Assembly (NCBI GenBank): GCA_016648135.1
Contig: JADDOH010004230.1
Coordinates: 1-64,000 of the forward strand
Direction of reading: 5' to 3'
DNA length: 64,000 bases
From: Agrypnia vestita
Taxonomy: Eukaryota > Arthropoda > Insecta > Trichoptera > Phryganeidae
The notes beneath the pieces are model-generated. The model saw only the letters and a program-made list of their open reading frames with translations, had not been told where the DNA came from and did no database searches. Both the position numbers and the translations under genes were made by a program. This document shows positions 31,930 through 43,070 of this stretch, piece after piece (position 1 is the stretch's first letter; each line of letters starts with the position of its first letter).

Positions 31930-33215
31930 TTAGGTCCTTACATATGAAATTGAGGTTTAGTATGGGAGGAACATAAAGCCGATTTTTTTTTATTATAATA
32001 TGTTTATTTAATCAAAGTATGTATCATTGCTATCTATGCACTTTTGCCATCTCAAAGGTAGTTCATCGATCCCTTTACTAAAAAAACCATTCGGACGGGA
32101 ATCAATAAAATCTTTGAAGGCGGTTTGGACTGCCCCATCGGAGTTGAATTTTTTCCTTTGCAAGAAGTTATCCAAATTTCGAAAAAAATGGTAATCTGTT
32201 GGGGCAAGGTCCGAAGAGTACGGTGGATGTCTTAGACATTCCAATTGAAGCTCCTCTAATTTGGTAGCCGTCTGTTGTGCAGTGTGTGGTCTAGCGTTAT
32301 CATGAAGCAGCAGTGGCCTAGAGCGATTAACCAGCCTCGGTTGTTTAGCAGCTAGCTTTTCCATCATGGTTTGCAGTTGCTGACAATAGACATCTGCCGT
32401 AATCGTCTGGCCAGATTTAAGAAAGCTGTAGTGAACGACACCAGCACTAGTCCACCAAACGCTCACAAGTAACTTTTTTGGAGTCAATTTTCGCTTGGGG
32501 CATGGTTTGGCTGGTTCGGCCGGGTTCAGCCATTGCGATGAGCGCTTCCGATTATCGTACAGGATCCACTTTTCATCACAGGTAATGATTCGATTTAAAA
32601 TCCCTTCATTATTGTGCCGGTTGAGTAATGCAACGCAGCAGTCAACGCGCGTTTGTTGATTTGCTTCACTCAATTCGTGAGGTACCCACCTTTCAAGCTT
32701 TTTCACCTTACCAATTTGCTTCAAGTGGATTAAAACAGTTTTATCACTAACACCGCAGCCTGCAGCTAACTCGGATGTGGTTTGCGATGGATCCGCTTCC
32801 ACAATAGCCTTCAATTCTTCATTATCAACTTTGGTCTCCGGCCGTCCACGGGGCTTGTTCTGCAGGTCGAAATTTCCAGAACGAAAACGTTGGAACCAAA
32901 AACGCACTGTGTTTTCTTTTGCGGCACCGTCGCCATACACATCATTAATCCTTCGAGCCGTTTCTGCAGCACTGGTGCCACGGTGGAACTCGTACTCGTA
33001 AATGACGCGATATTTCAAGTTTTTCATTTTGTAAACTGAGTGACGCAAAGAAAAAAACAATTGAGGAAAAAACAAATGAATTATAATTTTCAAAACACAA
33101 ATACATGAGTAAATAGCTGTATAAATTTGGATTTTGAATTCCTAACCAAAGAGAAGATATTTGAGATCAAATTTGCCAGTACGGCAAAACGCCAATTTCA
33201 TATGTAAGGACCTAA
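31930..33215 (-). mobile_element. mariner transposon, apparently complete
   Basis: The 23-bp identical TIR (TTAGGTCCTTACATATGAAA...) at 31930-31952 and 33193-33215 is followed by imperfect similarity. TA flanks are at 31928-31929 and 33216-33217. The length of 1,286 bp is the norm for mariner. It contains one uninterrupted transposase gene. The TIR recalls cecropia/mellifera-type mariners, from memory only. Confidence 0.93.
32008..33027 (-). CDS. mariner transposase (DD34D)
   Basis: A 339-residue frame from the ATG at 33025-33027 to the stop at 32008-32010, without interruption. I chose this start because KNLKYRVIYEYEFHRGTSAA is the normal mariner N-terminus; 22 further upstream codons are open but atypical. 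Two helix-turn-helix regions cover roughly residues 1-110. The linker motif WVPHEL is present near residue 117. The catalytic triad is complete: Asp in ITCDEKW, Asp in LHDNARPH, and Asp in LAPTDYHFF, the latter two separated by 34 residues. The enzyme excises and pastes the element at TA sites in the nucleus. With intact ends, ORF and triad, it may be recently active. It lies in opposite orientation to the OATP gene, about 3.5 kb upstream of the first exon seen. Confidence 0.95.
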   Translation of the reverse strand: MKNLKYRVIYEYEFHRGTSAAETARRINDVYGDGAAKENTVRFWFQRFRSGNFDLQNKPRGRPETKVDNEELKAIVEADPSQTTSELAAGCGVSDKTVLIHLKQIGKVKKLERWVPHELSEANQQTRVDCCVALLNRHNNEGILNRIITCDEKWILYDNRKRSSQWLNPAEPAKPCPKRKLTPKKLLVSVWWTSAGVVHYSFLKSGQTITADVYCQQLQTMMEKLAAKQPRLVNRSRPLLLHDNARPHTAQQTATKLEELQLECLRHPPYSSDLAPTDYHFFRNLDNFLQRKKFNSDGAVQTAFKDFIDSRPNGFFSKGIDELPLRWQKCIDSNDTYFD

Positions 33216-33379
33216 TATTATATTATTGCTGAAGTTCTTAATTACACACCATCAATGGAAAATTTTTTAGAATTGGACTAGTGGTTAAATTAAATTGATT
33301 ATTAATAATATTTTGTTTACTTTTCATGCTTTACTTATTTCTAATGATTTTAAATTATTAAATTTCAAACCAACATTAT

Positions 33380-33712
33380 TTATGTATAAATAGAAAGTCC
33401 TAAATTTTTATCAAAACCTTGATCATTTTCTAATAAATTATTAGAAAATTTAGAAAAACCATGATTATTCAGACATTTTAAATGCTTTTTTACTCTTTCA
33501 TTAAAATTTCGACCGGTTTTTCCAATATAAAACGCTGTATAATCTTTGCACGAAAGTTTATAAAAACCTAAATTGTTAAATATATTATCTTTATCTTTTG
33601 AATTTATGAGTTTCCCTATATTATTATTTATATAAAATGCAGGTCTAATAGTTTTCGGTAGATGTTTTGATATGTGATTCGAAAATATATAAAATACTTC
33701 ACCAATAATCAT
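33380..33712 (-). pseudogene. Penelope-like GIY-YIG endonuclease fragment
   Basis: The minus-strand frame contains KTIRPAFYINNNIGKLI, then GFYKLSCKDYTAFYIGKTGR and FNERVKKHL. The FYKLSC ... FYIGKTGR-x-F-x-ER pattern is the GIY-YIG core with its catalytic Tyr and Arg, as found at the C-terminus of Penelope-like retroelements. It ends at a stop at 33380. No reverse-transcriptase motif is found upstream, so this is a truncated copy. Confidence 0.8.
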
Positions 33713-34161
33713 TATTATTATTTATATTTAACTGTGAATTGTAAAAAAATTGGTTAGTTATATTTTTCTTTAATTTATTTTTTAAATTTTGTCAATTAAT
33801 TCTGTACTGTATCCTTTATGAAATGCACTTAGTTGTATTGTATTTAATTTAATTTGAATATTAGAATGAGACAGAGGTGCATTGACAAGACGGTGAATAT
33901 AAGTACCGAGATATAAACAAATAATAAAATCTTTTTTTTTTAATGTCAATCTACAAAGTTTCTGAACCAGTTGAAAAAATTAATAATACCTACCAACATT
34001 TTAATTACTCTTAAATCATAGTACGACTTCCAGAATCAATATACTTGTTTATTAGATTATATACTCGTACAAGCTAACTGCGGACCATATGTGTCCATAA
34101 ATGGGTGTTTTGAAAGACATCTTCATAAGCAATGAAAAATTCGACAATCATAGCAAGACGG

Positions 34162-34332
34162 TGGTCCTCGTAGTCTAGTGGGCATGACGCTGGCTCCTCA
34201 CCGAGGGTTCTAGGTTCGATTTCCGGCGAGGTCACAATAAATAAATGTAATATACTCAAGTCTGTGTGTTCTTATAATGCGTTTCACTGCAGTATTGGGG
34301 CCCAAGGCCTGTTGAAGCGTTTAATTTAATTT
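34162..34332 (+). mobile_element. SINE family 2, full copy
   Basis: The head 'CTCGTAGTCTAGTGGGCATG' (A box) and GGTTCGATTTCC (B box) with 'GGCGAGGTCACA' form a tRNA-like half. The body has 'ACTCAAGTCTGTGTG-TCTT' and the end 'CTGTTGAAGCGTTTAAT' with an A-rich tail. Confidence 0.8.
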
Positions 34333-35260
34333 AAAAAAAAATCGACAGCGCGGATACTGAACTGGGAAAAAATGCCAAAGTGCATTAACAGTCTTGTTTC
34401 ATTTGATATTAAGAATTTATTAAAAGTTGTGCACAAAAATTAGGTAGACTGATAAAATATTGCATTTTTTATTCTTGTTTCGTGATCTTGAATGCCAAGT
34501 TATCCAGTATAAATAAATGTCCTGCGCCTTCTATTATTCGTATTTGCAATCTGTAGAACTCTTGAGTTATTGAGTTTTCTTCCACAGGCGCTGGCTAATT
34601 TCGATATGGTGGAGGTGGTGAAGCGTAAATATAAATAAATTTGAGCATCTTACGGTAAACAGTGTTATAATTTTCAATTTTTGCGGCTGAAGTTGACTCG
34701 TTCGTTTTATATTTAAAAATGTGCCTTCAGGACGAATCTTTCATATTTTTCAAATTATAATTGTTACTTTACTGCGTTGTAATGTACCAGTCTCCTTTCA
34801 AATTTTCATTTGCCTGACAATCAGAATTTTTGGGTTATTATACAGGAGAACCATTGAATTTGGAAATTTTGAAATAAGTTTGAAAATTTAATGACAGTAG
34901 TTCAATTTAATTTTCGCAAGTTACATGATTACATCAAGTCATGCTGCTATTGTTCCCTTGAGTGTTTTACTCTTTTTTTTTCTCTTTTCAAGGCTCACTA
35001 TTTTCAAAAATGGGGATGTTGTCGATCTATCAGTTTGTGGTTATTTTATTTTGGGATATACACATCTCTTGTGACAGATGTCTTGAAGTTTCACATTATC
35101 CGTATATCCCGTCCATTGTTTGTCTTACAACAACCTTGTTATCCCGACTATACGTAACAAAAATCTTTAAAAAAGTAAGTTAAAATAAAAATTCTTTTGA
35201 TAATTATTACTGTATCCTGTATTTCTGATAGTTATAATAAAAATCGTTGCGTTAAACTTT
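34333..35260. other. no gene recognised
   Basis: AT-rich. A short SINE 2-like tail ('GGTGAAGCGTAAATA') is at 34616-34635. No OATP exon was recognised here. Confidence 0.4.
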
Positions 35261-35496
35261 TTTTGAGACTAGCTGTAACCCGTCAATAATGACGGAACAT
35301 TAGTTCGCGTCATCGCTAAGCCCTAGTATATATTTATAGTATCTTTTTAGCAGTCCACGGAGAGGCGGCTGTAGAAACATGCGTTAGGCGGTCGGTTCGG
35401 GTTTGCTTGCCCGGGCTTCAACCCCCATCTCCGGCCGATTAATTAGTTTTTTTTGCCGTTAATTCGAACAAAATTACGGACGTTATACGAAGTAGC

Positions 35497-35540
35497 GGAC
35501 GGACAGACAGATGGACGGACAGACGGACGGACAGACAACG
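35497..35540. repeat. GGACAGAC-type short tandem repeat
   Basis: Alternating GGACAGAC/GGACGGAC words. The stretch before it (35270-35460, 'GACTAGCTGTAACCCGTC') looks like a LINE 3' region but is not assigned. Confidence 0.6.
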
Positions 35541-35547
35541 AAATTAT

Positions 35548-35766
35548 TATGTTTGATTTGTATCTGAATGCATCGATCATTGTTAACTGAGTTTTCGCAA
35601 TTCAACGGGCAACCATACGTGCACTAGAGAACAATTAAATTTCAGTTACTTGTATCGATGATTGACAATCAGATATTATAATTAACCGTAATTTAATTTA
35701 ATATTATAAATTAAAATAACGGTTTTTGTGTAACCAGTTAAAAAAACGGTTTTGCTATCACTAATT
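35548..35766. repeat. MITE family E copy
   Basis: Same ordered words as 27497-27722: 'TTTGTATCTGAATGCATCGA', 'TATCGATGATTGACAATCAG', AACGGTTTTTGTGTAACC and 'GCTATCACTAATTTCTGAC'. Confidence 0.65.
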
Positions 35767-35866
35767 TCTGACACCGAATGTTTCGGCATCCATTCAATAT
35801 TATTTTATTTTATTTAAATTTATATTGTGATATATAGAAATTATTGTTAAATGTTAAATTTATATT

Positions 35867-35871
<5 letters not shown>

Positions 35872-35911
<40 letters not shown>
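35872..35911. repeat. (TA)n microsatellite
   Basis: An uninterrupted TA run, followed by a hairpin and Penelope-like end sequence. Confidence 0.9.
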
Positions 35912-35914
<3 letters not shown>

Positions 35915-35927
35915 TTGCTTGAGGTTT

Positions 35928-36125
35928 CCCACCAATAAGGCTGATTGGTGCCTTATTGGTGGGAGACTTTCATGTCACCCGCGAACAAGTACGGCTAGTC
36001 CGTAACTTTTGAGGCCTTTTTAGCCTTGACAATGGCACGTGATACCGTGTCGAAACGTCGGCCTTGGTCTTCTCATGGAGACCATTTACAGAAAACGCGA
36101 GGGAGTCCAGAAGTTCCTTTTGTTA
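35928..36125 (+). repeat. hairpin and Penelope/LINE-like end fragment
   Basis: A perfect 14-bp stem CCCACCAATAAGGC ... GCCTTATTGGTGGG (35931-35966) with an 8-base loop is followed by 'ATACCGTGTCGAAACGTCGG' (36043-36062), a word typical of Penelope-like terminal regions. Confidence 0.55.
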
Positions 36126-36548
36126 CATATATATATATAATATAAAATATTAGAATCTGTGTTGAGGTACTACAGTAGACTTCCGCATTTTGAAATTCTT
36201 TATAAAATGTAAAAAAAATTTTTTCATTAACTGAATAATATCACGTAAATAAAGTAAATAACTAGGGAAGTTATGAACACACAGAATTGTGAAATGTTGA
36301 ACATCCCGACTCGGGAATTTCGAGAATCCCTATTTATTTTGGCGTATTTATTTTGACACAAGCGGGAGAGCGCGCCACGAGTCTCATTGCAATGTAATGT
36401 ATATACATATATGCATGTTGGACTAATTTTATTGTTTATTATTTTATTTTGTATGTTTAATATTGTATTTGGGATTGTATTTTTTCCATACCGCCCCGGA
36501 AAATCGAGAGTCTACTGCACGAGTATTAAATGTGTATTTCTGTTGCAG

Positions 36549-36689
36549 CCATCACCATCGGAGTTCGCATCGTGGGTCCCGCGGGAGGCTTCATCCTGGG
36601 CTCCTTCTGCACCAGGGTGTACGCCGACCTCACCACCCCCGCCGGCCTGCAGCCCACCGACCCCAACTGGGTGGGGGCTTGGTGGCTCG
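36549..36689 (+). CDS. OATP/SLCO transporter, internal exon (first seen)
   Basis: The exon is bounded by CTGTTGCAG and GTAAGT, is 141 bp long and is phase 1 at both ends. It reads ITIGVRIVGPAGGFILGSF, then CTRVYADL, and ends in PNWVGAWWLG. The last words are the OATP superfamily signature (normally D-x-R-W-x-GAWW-x-G), here with Asn in place of Arg, at the junction of extracellular loop 3 and TM6. The first half is TM5. OATPs are 12-span plasma-membrane carriers for organic anions, including steroid conjugates. The exon is strikingly GC-rich compared with its introns. Upstream exons were not found in this window. The subfamily is uncertain. Confidence 0.92.
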
Positions 36690-37096
36690 GTAAGTTGGCG
36701 TTCTATTTCATTTTACACTCCGTGCCGGAAAAGCTCCAAAGGCATGGAATGTTTGATGATTTATTATCTCAATAAAACAAGTACAAAATATACATGAGTA
36801 TGATTACAAAGACAATGATAGATACTCTAAGGGCCATAGCCTCCGGCCACCCGCCGGAGTTATGTAACAGACTGACATGCCCACATAGGAGTTGGGCTGC
36901 TTCTTATATTATTTGTAAACGAATGACTCTTACCCGTCTGGCACACGTGAGCATGAAGGATTCGTCACGCACGCTGATGTCATCTGTGCGCGTGCCTGCG
37001 ACCGTGTGGTACTGGGGCGCCGTCCTCGTGTTGCTGGATGGACCGCTGACGAATCCGCGGCTATTGCACCTGTTGATGGTTTGTTCGGGACCGTGG
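36690..37096. other. start of the 19.9-kb intron; no repeat assigned
   Basis: Intronic. 36820-37095 is unusually GC-rich for the region, with open frames but no recognised domain or splice signals compatible with the flanking exons. Confidence 0.4.
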
Positions 37097-37097
37097 C

Positions 37098-37640
37098 TAT
37101 GTATAGGGTAACCCCTACAGAACAGTTCACTTTACTGAACGAACGAACGACACAGTTCACTTAAGTGAACTACCGTTCATTCAGTAGATGAAAATCAAAT
37201 CGTTCATCAAATTCTAAATTGCAAATCCCGAAATCGATAAAATCCCTGGCAGCTAACTCTAGCTCCCCCCTTTGGGCAGCGAAAATTTTGAGGTGGTTAT
37301 GATGAGATCTTTGGAAACTGAAAGCAACCCCTCACCCCCTAGGTAGCGATTTTTTTGGTTGGTAAGTGAACTGTTCATTTACAGGAGTTTTGATGTGGAC
37401 TTTTTAAAATCCCACCCCACGTCAGATTTTATTTTTTGTGAAGTTGTAGCTAAAACGAGCTTTCGAAATTTCACCCCCCCATTGAAAATTATTTTTTGAC
37501 GGATTTGATGTAGATAAAACGCTGTTCGCTATTGAAAATCAATAATTCAAATGAACTATTGAATGATTCAAAGTGAATAGTTCACTTGATTGAACGACTC
37601 GATGAACGAAAGTTTACTGAACTGAAATTCCCATCTCTAG
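37098..37640. mobile_element. hAT-like MITE (GTTCACT-rich)
   Basis: The left part 'CAGAACAGTTCACTTTACTG' and right part 'CAGTTCAGTAAACTTTCGTT' (reverse complement) form loose inverted ends, closing with CCCATCTCTAG. The internal palindrome AGTTCACTTAAGTGAACT is at 37153-37170. Target duplication not resolved. Confidence 0.5.
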
Positions 37641-38798
37641 TACACGGTCTGGTTCCACGGCTGGTTTTTATACGTTTGATTTATTTAAAAAAGTTACTAT
37701 GATTTCGTAATTTTGTGACTTGTAATTTTTTAAAACATTTATGAAAAGGTCAAACTAAATACTCTTAGAATATATAATGTCTTAGTAAATAAGCCGCGCT
37801 TTATTACAAAAATCACTTCAAGAGACTCGTTTGGTTTTTTGGATCCTTTGGAGACAAAGTTTGGAACAAAATATTTAAAAAAACAATGCATATTGGTAAA
37901 AAATACATTTTGTTTACTAGGAGATTTAATTATGCAAGAATAAATACTTTAACTGCATGTGTAAATGTGTCTTAAATATGCTCGAGGGGGACATACTTCC
38001 GCTGCACCTATTACCCCGCCTGAAGAAGGGGTTTATTTAATCTCTGTACAATTTTATACTCTGTGTTTGAGAGCCTTTGGTTCAAGAATGCTCAAAAGGA
38101 AAAACATATTTCGAGAATGGGTTTTGACTTTGGAATGCCGATATTGTGTTCTCCGAATTAACTGCGCATGCGTGGTATATAAGCGAAAACAGGGCCGTCT
38201 TAAGTAGTAGGGCCAGTTATGGACGTACTACCGAAATCGATAAATCAAAAAAAAATTTATACACATAAGATTCGTATTGATGAGATCTATCCACACATGT
38301 CATTTTTCTCGGGTTATGCTTTTACACTGTACATACTGGCTAAATGTACCAAGACATTATAAGTTTTAATCTGGCTTGGTATATTTGCTAGGGCGTTCCT
38401 AAATCGACAGGGAATGCTAAATCGTACCGTTTAAAGAGGAAATTTAAAAATGAAGAATCTTACACCTGTCCTTAATGCGTTGACACCATTTAATTCCTTC
38501 TGCGTCGTATACTTTCTGAGATGTAAGCGTTTAAAGTCAGACCCATTTTCGTTACGGTCAGATTTTCTAACGTCACAAATTTAAACCGGAGCGAAAAAGT
38601 TTACTATGAAAAACTTTTAAACGACTAATGATTATTTACCACACTCTGTTTTTAATGTAAACCACGTATTAGCCCATATAACATAAAATTATGGAACTCA
38701 ATAAACGGTACAATTAAATAAAAATGAAAATACTCTTTAACAGGCGCGTAAATGATCTAAAATTATTTACGTGACTTGTAGTACGCTGTGGTACCTTA
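37641..38798. other. intronic, no gene recognised
   Basis: Homopolymer-rich. One short open frame (37965-38207) has no known motif. Confidence 0.4.
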
Positions 38799-39223
38799 CA
38801 GTGGTACCTCGGTGTACGTCCTTAATTCGTTCCAAATCCTTGGACTTTTTCCTATAAGAAATAAAGGGAAAATGATAAATCCGTTCCAGTGAAAAATCTA
38901 GTTGCTATCGGCCTATTATACATTATTATTATTATTATATAAAATATATAAATATAAAAGATGAAATAAATGAAAATTTAACAATTACGGATACGCACGC
39001 TACCTCCATACTCTGTAACAATGCTTTTTGTCAACTCCATAGTGATCCTAATATTTTTTCGTTACTTGGCGCTTCTCATTAACCTTATTAGAACTCATTA
39101 TTAATGAATTTACAAAAAAATGTGAAAAATTAAACCGTATACCAAAAATAAATTCTGGCGTCCAAACAGGACGTATATCAAGTCGGACTTATTCCAAAAC
39201 GGACGTATACCGAAGTACAACTG
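38799..39223. mobile_element. hAT-type MITE
   Basis: TIR CAGTGGTACCTCGGTGTACG at 38799 is mirrored by 'CGTATACCGAAGTACAACTG' ending at 39223. 'CAGTGGTACCTCGG' is a familiar hAT end. There is no ORF; 425 bp. A clear 8-bp duplication was not found. Confidence 0.65.
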
Positions 39224-39283
39224 TTTTAAAATCTGTATAAGGTAATAATGATGTCCTCGCAGGACTATATTCATGCCTTGACA

Positions 39284-40105
39284 TCCCGTCGCCTAGGACA
39301 CTAAAAACGATTTTTTGGTCTGTCGATTAATGCTTATATTTTCTTAATTATTGTAAATAATGTTCAGTTTATTACTTTTATATAAGAACAAAGGTTCTAT
39401 CTAAGTTATTGCCATAAAAAATTGCAGACTATAATATACATTCTGATATAAAAGAATAATAAAAACCCACATTTTCGTAAAAAAAAACGCAGAAATATGC
39501 ATTTGCAGTGAACGTCCAGCCTTAACGCTGGGACATTCATTCATTGGCGCATTTAATACATTGGAATTTTTATTTTTAAATAATGATTAAGGTGTTTTAT
39601 AAAAAAAAACTTACTTTTACTAAGTGACTAAAGCCCCAAAATACGATAATAAACAAAATAAACTGTTTAAAATCATATCTTTATATAAATAAAGAGCGTT
39701 TTAAATCAACAAAAAACATAAAAATTTCTTGCAAATTTAAAACATTATTGCTTTATTAATATTGAATATTTCTTTATTTCCTTAGTAAAAATTCTAGATA
39801 ATGAAGTATACTTTATACGTATATGCGAACATATAAATATTCATTAAAAATTAGCGCCGCCTAGGACACTAAAAACGATTTTTTGGCCACAGCCTGTCGA
39901 TTAATCCTTATGTTTTATTCATTATTATAAATAATGTAAAGTTTATTACTTTTATATAATAACAAAGGTTCTATCTAAGTTATTGCCCTAAAAAAATGGA
40001 ACCTAGAGTATGCATTCTGATATAAATAAATAATAAAAACCCACATTTTCGTAAAAAAAAAACGCCGAAATATGCATTTGCAGTGAACGTCCAGCCTTAA
40101 CGATT
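39284..40105. repeat. pair of 245-bp direct repeats
   Basis: 39284-39528 and 39853-40103 share 'CGCCTAGGACACTAAAAACG' through 'GTGAACGTCCAGCCTTAACG' with small indels. The spacer is 324 bp. Origin (segmental duplication or two copies of one element) is not resolved. Confidence 0.8.
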
Positions 40106-41315
40106 CGGTTGTATCCTCCATGGAGAAGAGACAGTTGGAATATTTGCAGGGGAGTGTCCATAATGTTTCCTCAAAGCCTGACGGTGGCGCTGTGTCTTGC
40201 GGCCAGCGCCGCTCCCACAGCGGACGTGAGCCGACTACTGCGACGTGTTATTTGACTTAATTCTATCATTTTGGCTTGTCGCATCACACATTGAATGTTG
40301 CTTGAATAATCTCGCGTGCTTGTTACTTTCACCGGAGTACGGTGTTTGCGCATACGGTGAAAATATTCTAAACATTTGTATTTTGTAAAGTACGTTGATA
40401 TAGTTTTTTTTTATTTATTTATCTTGATCTTGATACACGTCGGTAGGAAAAGGAGCCACTCATCTTACTAGGAAGAACCTGTGCCGAAATGAGCAGCTTA
40501 CAGTATAGTGAAAACAAAATAATATAAATTATAAATATAAAACAAAATACTATATAATTATAAAATTAATCAATTAATTGAGGATATAAATATACAATAT
40601 GGATTGTAGGTATAAAAACAGTAGATATCATTGAATACAAAAGCTAAAGTGAAAGTATTTTTTTATAATTAATAAAAATGAACTTTGTTTTCACCACTTT
40701 TGTGTTGAAAAATATACAATAACAAAATTAAAAGTAATCCATGTAAAAAAATTATATATGTTCGCATATATTAAATAATAAAATAAAATACAGTTTAAAG
40801 AGCAAAAAAATAATTATGACCTGTTTTTGGCAGTTGGATTTTTGTGCAAATGCAGGTAATAATAATGTCTCATGAATAATTTTGTGTAAGAAAGAAACGG
40901 TAAAATTATGGTGTCTAAACTGACTGTGACAAAATGGATACCAAAGACATTTGAATATACTGATTCGCGATGTCATAGAAACAGTTGCATGTTTTCATTC
41001 ACAGTTCTGAATTTTATAATGATATGAAATCATGATAGACGAAAATATCGCGCCATTTGTTGACGCGCTTAACCAACAGCACGTTGCATATACGAGTATA
41101 CATAAAAACCGAGTACAGTTAGTTCTCTCGCGTGCTGTGTGTATAGTTTGCTACAGTGCGACCACTGTAAGAATGTGATTGAACCAATCTGCGTATAAAC
41201 ACTTCTGAAGAGAGGGCGTGACCTAATCCAATATACGGCCAATTAGCTTCAGTTGCCACCCAAAGTTTGACGAATCTTCGGTTAGACGCACGTGGTCGAA
41301 ATCTCAGACACATTC
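40106..41315. other. intronic, no gene recognised
   Basis: A GC-richer patch at 40140-40360 and AT-rich remainder. No conserved frame. Confidence 0.4.
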
Positions 41316-41318
41316 TAA

Positions 41319-41463
41319 GGCCCGGTTGTTTCAAGTTCGATCAAAGTAAGCGTTCTTTTAAAGCATAGATTTTTACGTTCTCCACCAATCAGACGATCCG
41401 TTTTCGTAAAAATCTATGCTTTGATCGACCGCTTACTTTGATCCAACTTGAAACAACCGGCCC
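41319..41463. mobile_element. Harbinger-like fold-back MITE with TAA duplication
   Basis: 145 bp that folds almost completely on itself: 'CCGGTTGTTTCAAGTT-GATC' and 'AAGTAAGCG' at the left are mirrored at the right, and 'AAGCATAGATTTTTACG' is mirrored by 'CGTAAAAATCTATGCTTT'. TAA lies on both sides (41316-41318, 41464-41466), as in PIF/Harbinger insertions. Confidence 0.8.
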
Positions 41464-41616
41464 TAAGGCTGATCACGCTCTACGTCTAGGTACTGGGAAG
41501 GAAGGAAGAAATATAATTAGTTAGAAAATGGTTACTTATCAAGTGTACTTTGTGTTGGTAGGTACTAGATATGTATTATTTTTTTTAGATAAGTACTAAC
41601 TAATTATGACGTATTA

Positions 41617-41752
41617 TTATTACTATTTTCAAACTAAGCTAAACGCTTGTGCTTTGAAAATAGGACTAACTTGTTTGTCTCCTGGAACGAGACTCGAACC
41701 CGCGATCATCAATAAACGAGAGTCTAACCATACGATAAGCCAACAAACACTA
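41617..41752 (-). mobile_element. SINE family 1 copy
   Basis: Minus strand: head ending GGTTCGAGTCTCG-like B box, then 'CAAGTTAGTCCTATTTTCAA' and 'CGTTTAGCTTAGTTTGAAAA'. The distal tail is lost. Confidence 0.7.
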
Positions 41753-42835
41753 CTGTTATAATTATAAATTACAAATTCAGAATCAAAAGGTTACATACAC
41801 ATCAATTTAATTTGTATTTCAAATTAAATTGAGACTATTCCGATGTAGTGTATCATTTTTTTCTCATATTTGCCTGCAAAGGAAGCCTTAGGTCCGAGTC
41901 GATAATTAGATGATGTAAAGATGAAGGTATGCCTTAAAAGTGATATTTTGTACTGAAAATTACGCTTTTAAGGCTAACCTTTAAATCACTAAGTTTTGCG
42001 TCTGAATTCGGGCCTTAGCCACTTTCCAACACTTTTATTTATATTCGATATTAAATTTTAATTTGATATCACACCAGACACTGCCTTTAAATTTATTATC
42101 AGCTTCGGTTACTGAAAATTATTTTTATTTGTACTCGTAATATTGTCGAGGTACACAAAAATATGAAATTAACCGCCCTATTCTCAGGATAACGACATCG
42201 TTGTAATATCTTAAGGCGCGTAAATTATTATATACGCGTAAAGATTTTTATGAAAAATGTCAAAACATCTGTCAAATGTGAATATTTATATCCTTATAGC
42301 GTAAAAATATTTTATTTATTTATTTATTTTTCTGCATGGTTTTATTGTACAATATAATATTTATTACACAATTGTGTTATTCATAGTTCCTCTCCATTTA
42401 AGAGCATTGCTCTTGTGCTCGGACAAGGAACTATGAATTTACATTTAATTACTTACATCTTACATTTTATATTATATATCTAGGATGAAGTAGTAGAAGG
42501 TAATGGTGTCTAGTTCAGTTCATAGAGATGTTCTTTCAATTTGCTCTTCAATTGTTCTGTATCCTGTATCTTTTTCATTTCGATAGGTTGTTAAACGTTA
42601 AGTTAAACGTTGTTAAAGGAGGTTGTTAAAAAATTTCATGCCTGAGTATATGAAACTTTGTTGATATTTATTAATGATAACAGTATTTATTAATGATAAG
42701 AGTACCTCCTCACTAGGACAATCCTGTGTCTAGGTGGGCACGACATACAACAACATTCTTACAACAATGTTTAAAATTCATACTTTCTTCATTCTTACTT
42801 TACTTTAATTCTTACAACACTGTTTAAAACATTAT
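41753..42835. other. intronic, no gene recognised
   Basis: An 11-bp-stem hairpin TTCATAGTTCC ... GGAACTATGAA is at 42381-42438. Nothing else identified. Confidence 0.4.
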
Positions 42836-42839
42836 ATCA

Positions 42840-43070
42840 TTTTATTTTTTATTAGGTAATATTCGTCCTTAGTACCTTTTTTATTATCTCTTCGATTCCT
42901 AACACCTTTATCCATGTTATAATGTGATTTTTAAATATTATCCCATTAGCTGCATCTTTTATATCCATTGGCAATCTGTTATACAATTTAGTGGAGTAAT
43001 ATTTAATGGATCTCTGCCCAAATGTAGTTCTCGTAGTCGGTATTAAGTCAATTTTATTTTTGCTGTTTCT
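42840..43070 (-). pseudogene. LINE C-terminal fragment
   Basis: The minus strand reads GQRSIKYYSTKLYNRLPMDI, KDAANGIIFKNHI, then TWIKVLGIEEII. This is the end of a non-LTR RT protein (ptiva 'GPKLYN-LP' block). Only the tail remains. Confidence 0.6.

Larger units (their letters stand above)
31775..33930 (-). mobile_element. Penelope-like element remnant with inverted ends, mariner inserted
   Basis: The reverse complement of 31775-31813 ('GAATATAAATAGATG', 'AAACAAATAATAAAATC') resembles 33893-33930 ('GAATATAAGTACC', 'AAACAAATAATAAAATC'), giving inverted ends. Between them are a 'CGATGGAAAGG-TTTTTCCGAAAC' block (minus strand, 31833-31859) of the kind found in Penelope LTR-like ends, and the GIY-YIG fragment at 33380-33712. 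The mariner 31930-33215 interrupts it. The RT domain is not seen. The extent of the element is inferred. Confidence 0.45.

Noticed and set aside
36387..36797. open frame across the first OATP exon in another frame
   Set aside because: The Pro/Ser-rich reading ignores the splice sites; the OATP frame matches the family signature.
37098..37640. palindromic GTTCACT blocks as a hormone-receptor response element cluster
   Set aside because: The words are part of loose inverted ends of a probable hAT MITE; a regulatory role would need other evidence.
40990..41170. possible core promoter (ATAAAAA followed by CAGTTAG)
   Set aside because: Spacing between the two words is wrong for TATA-initiator promoters and no transcript follows.
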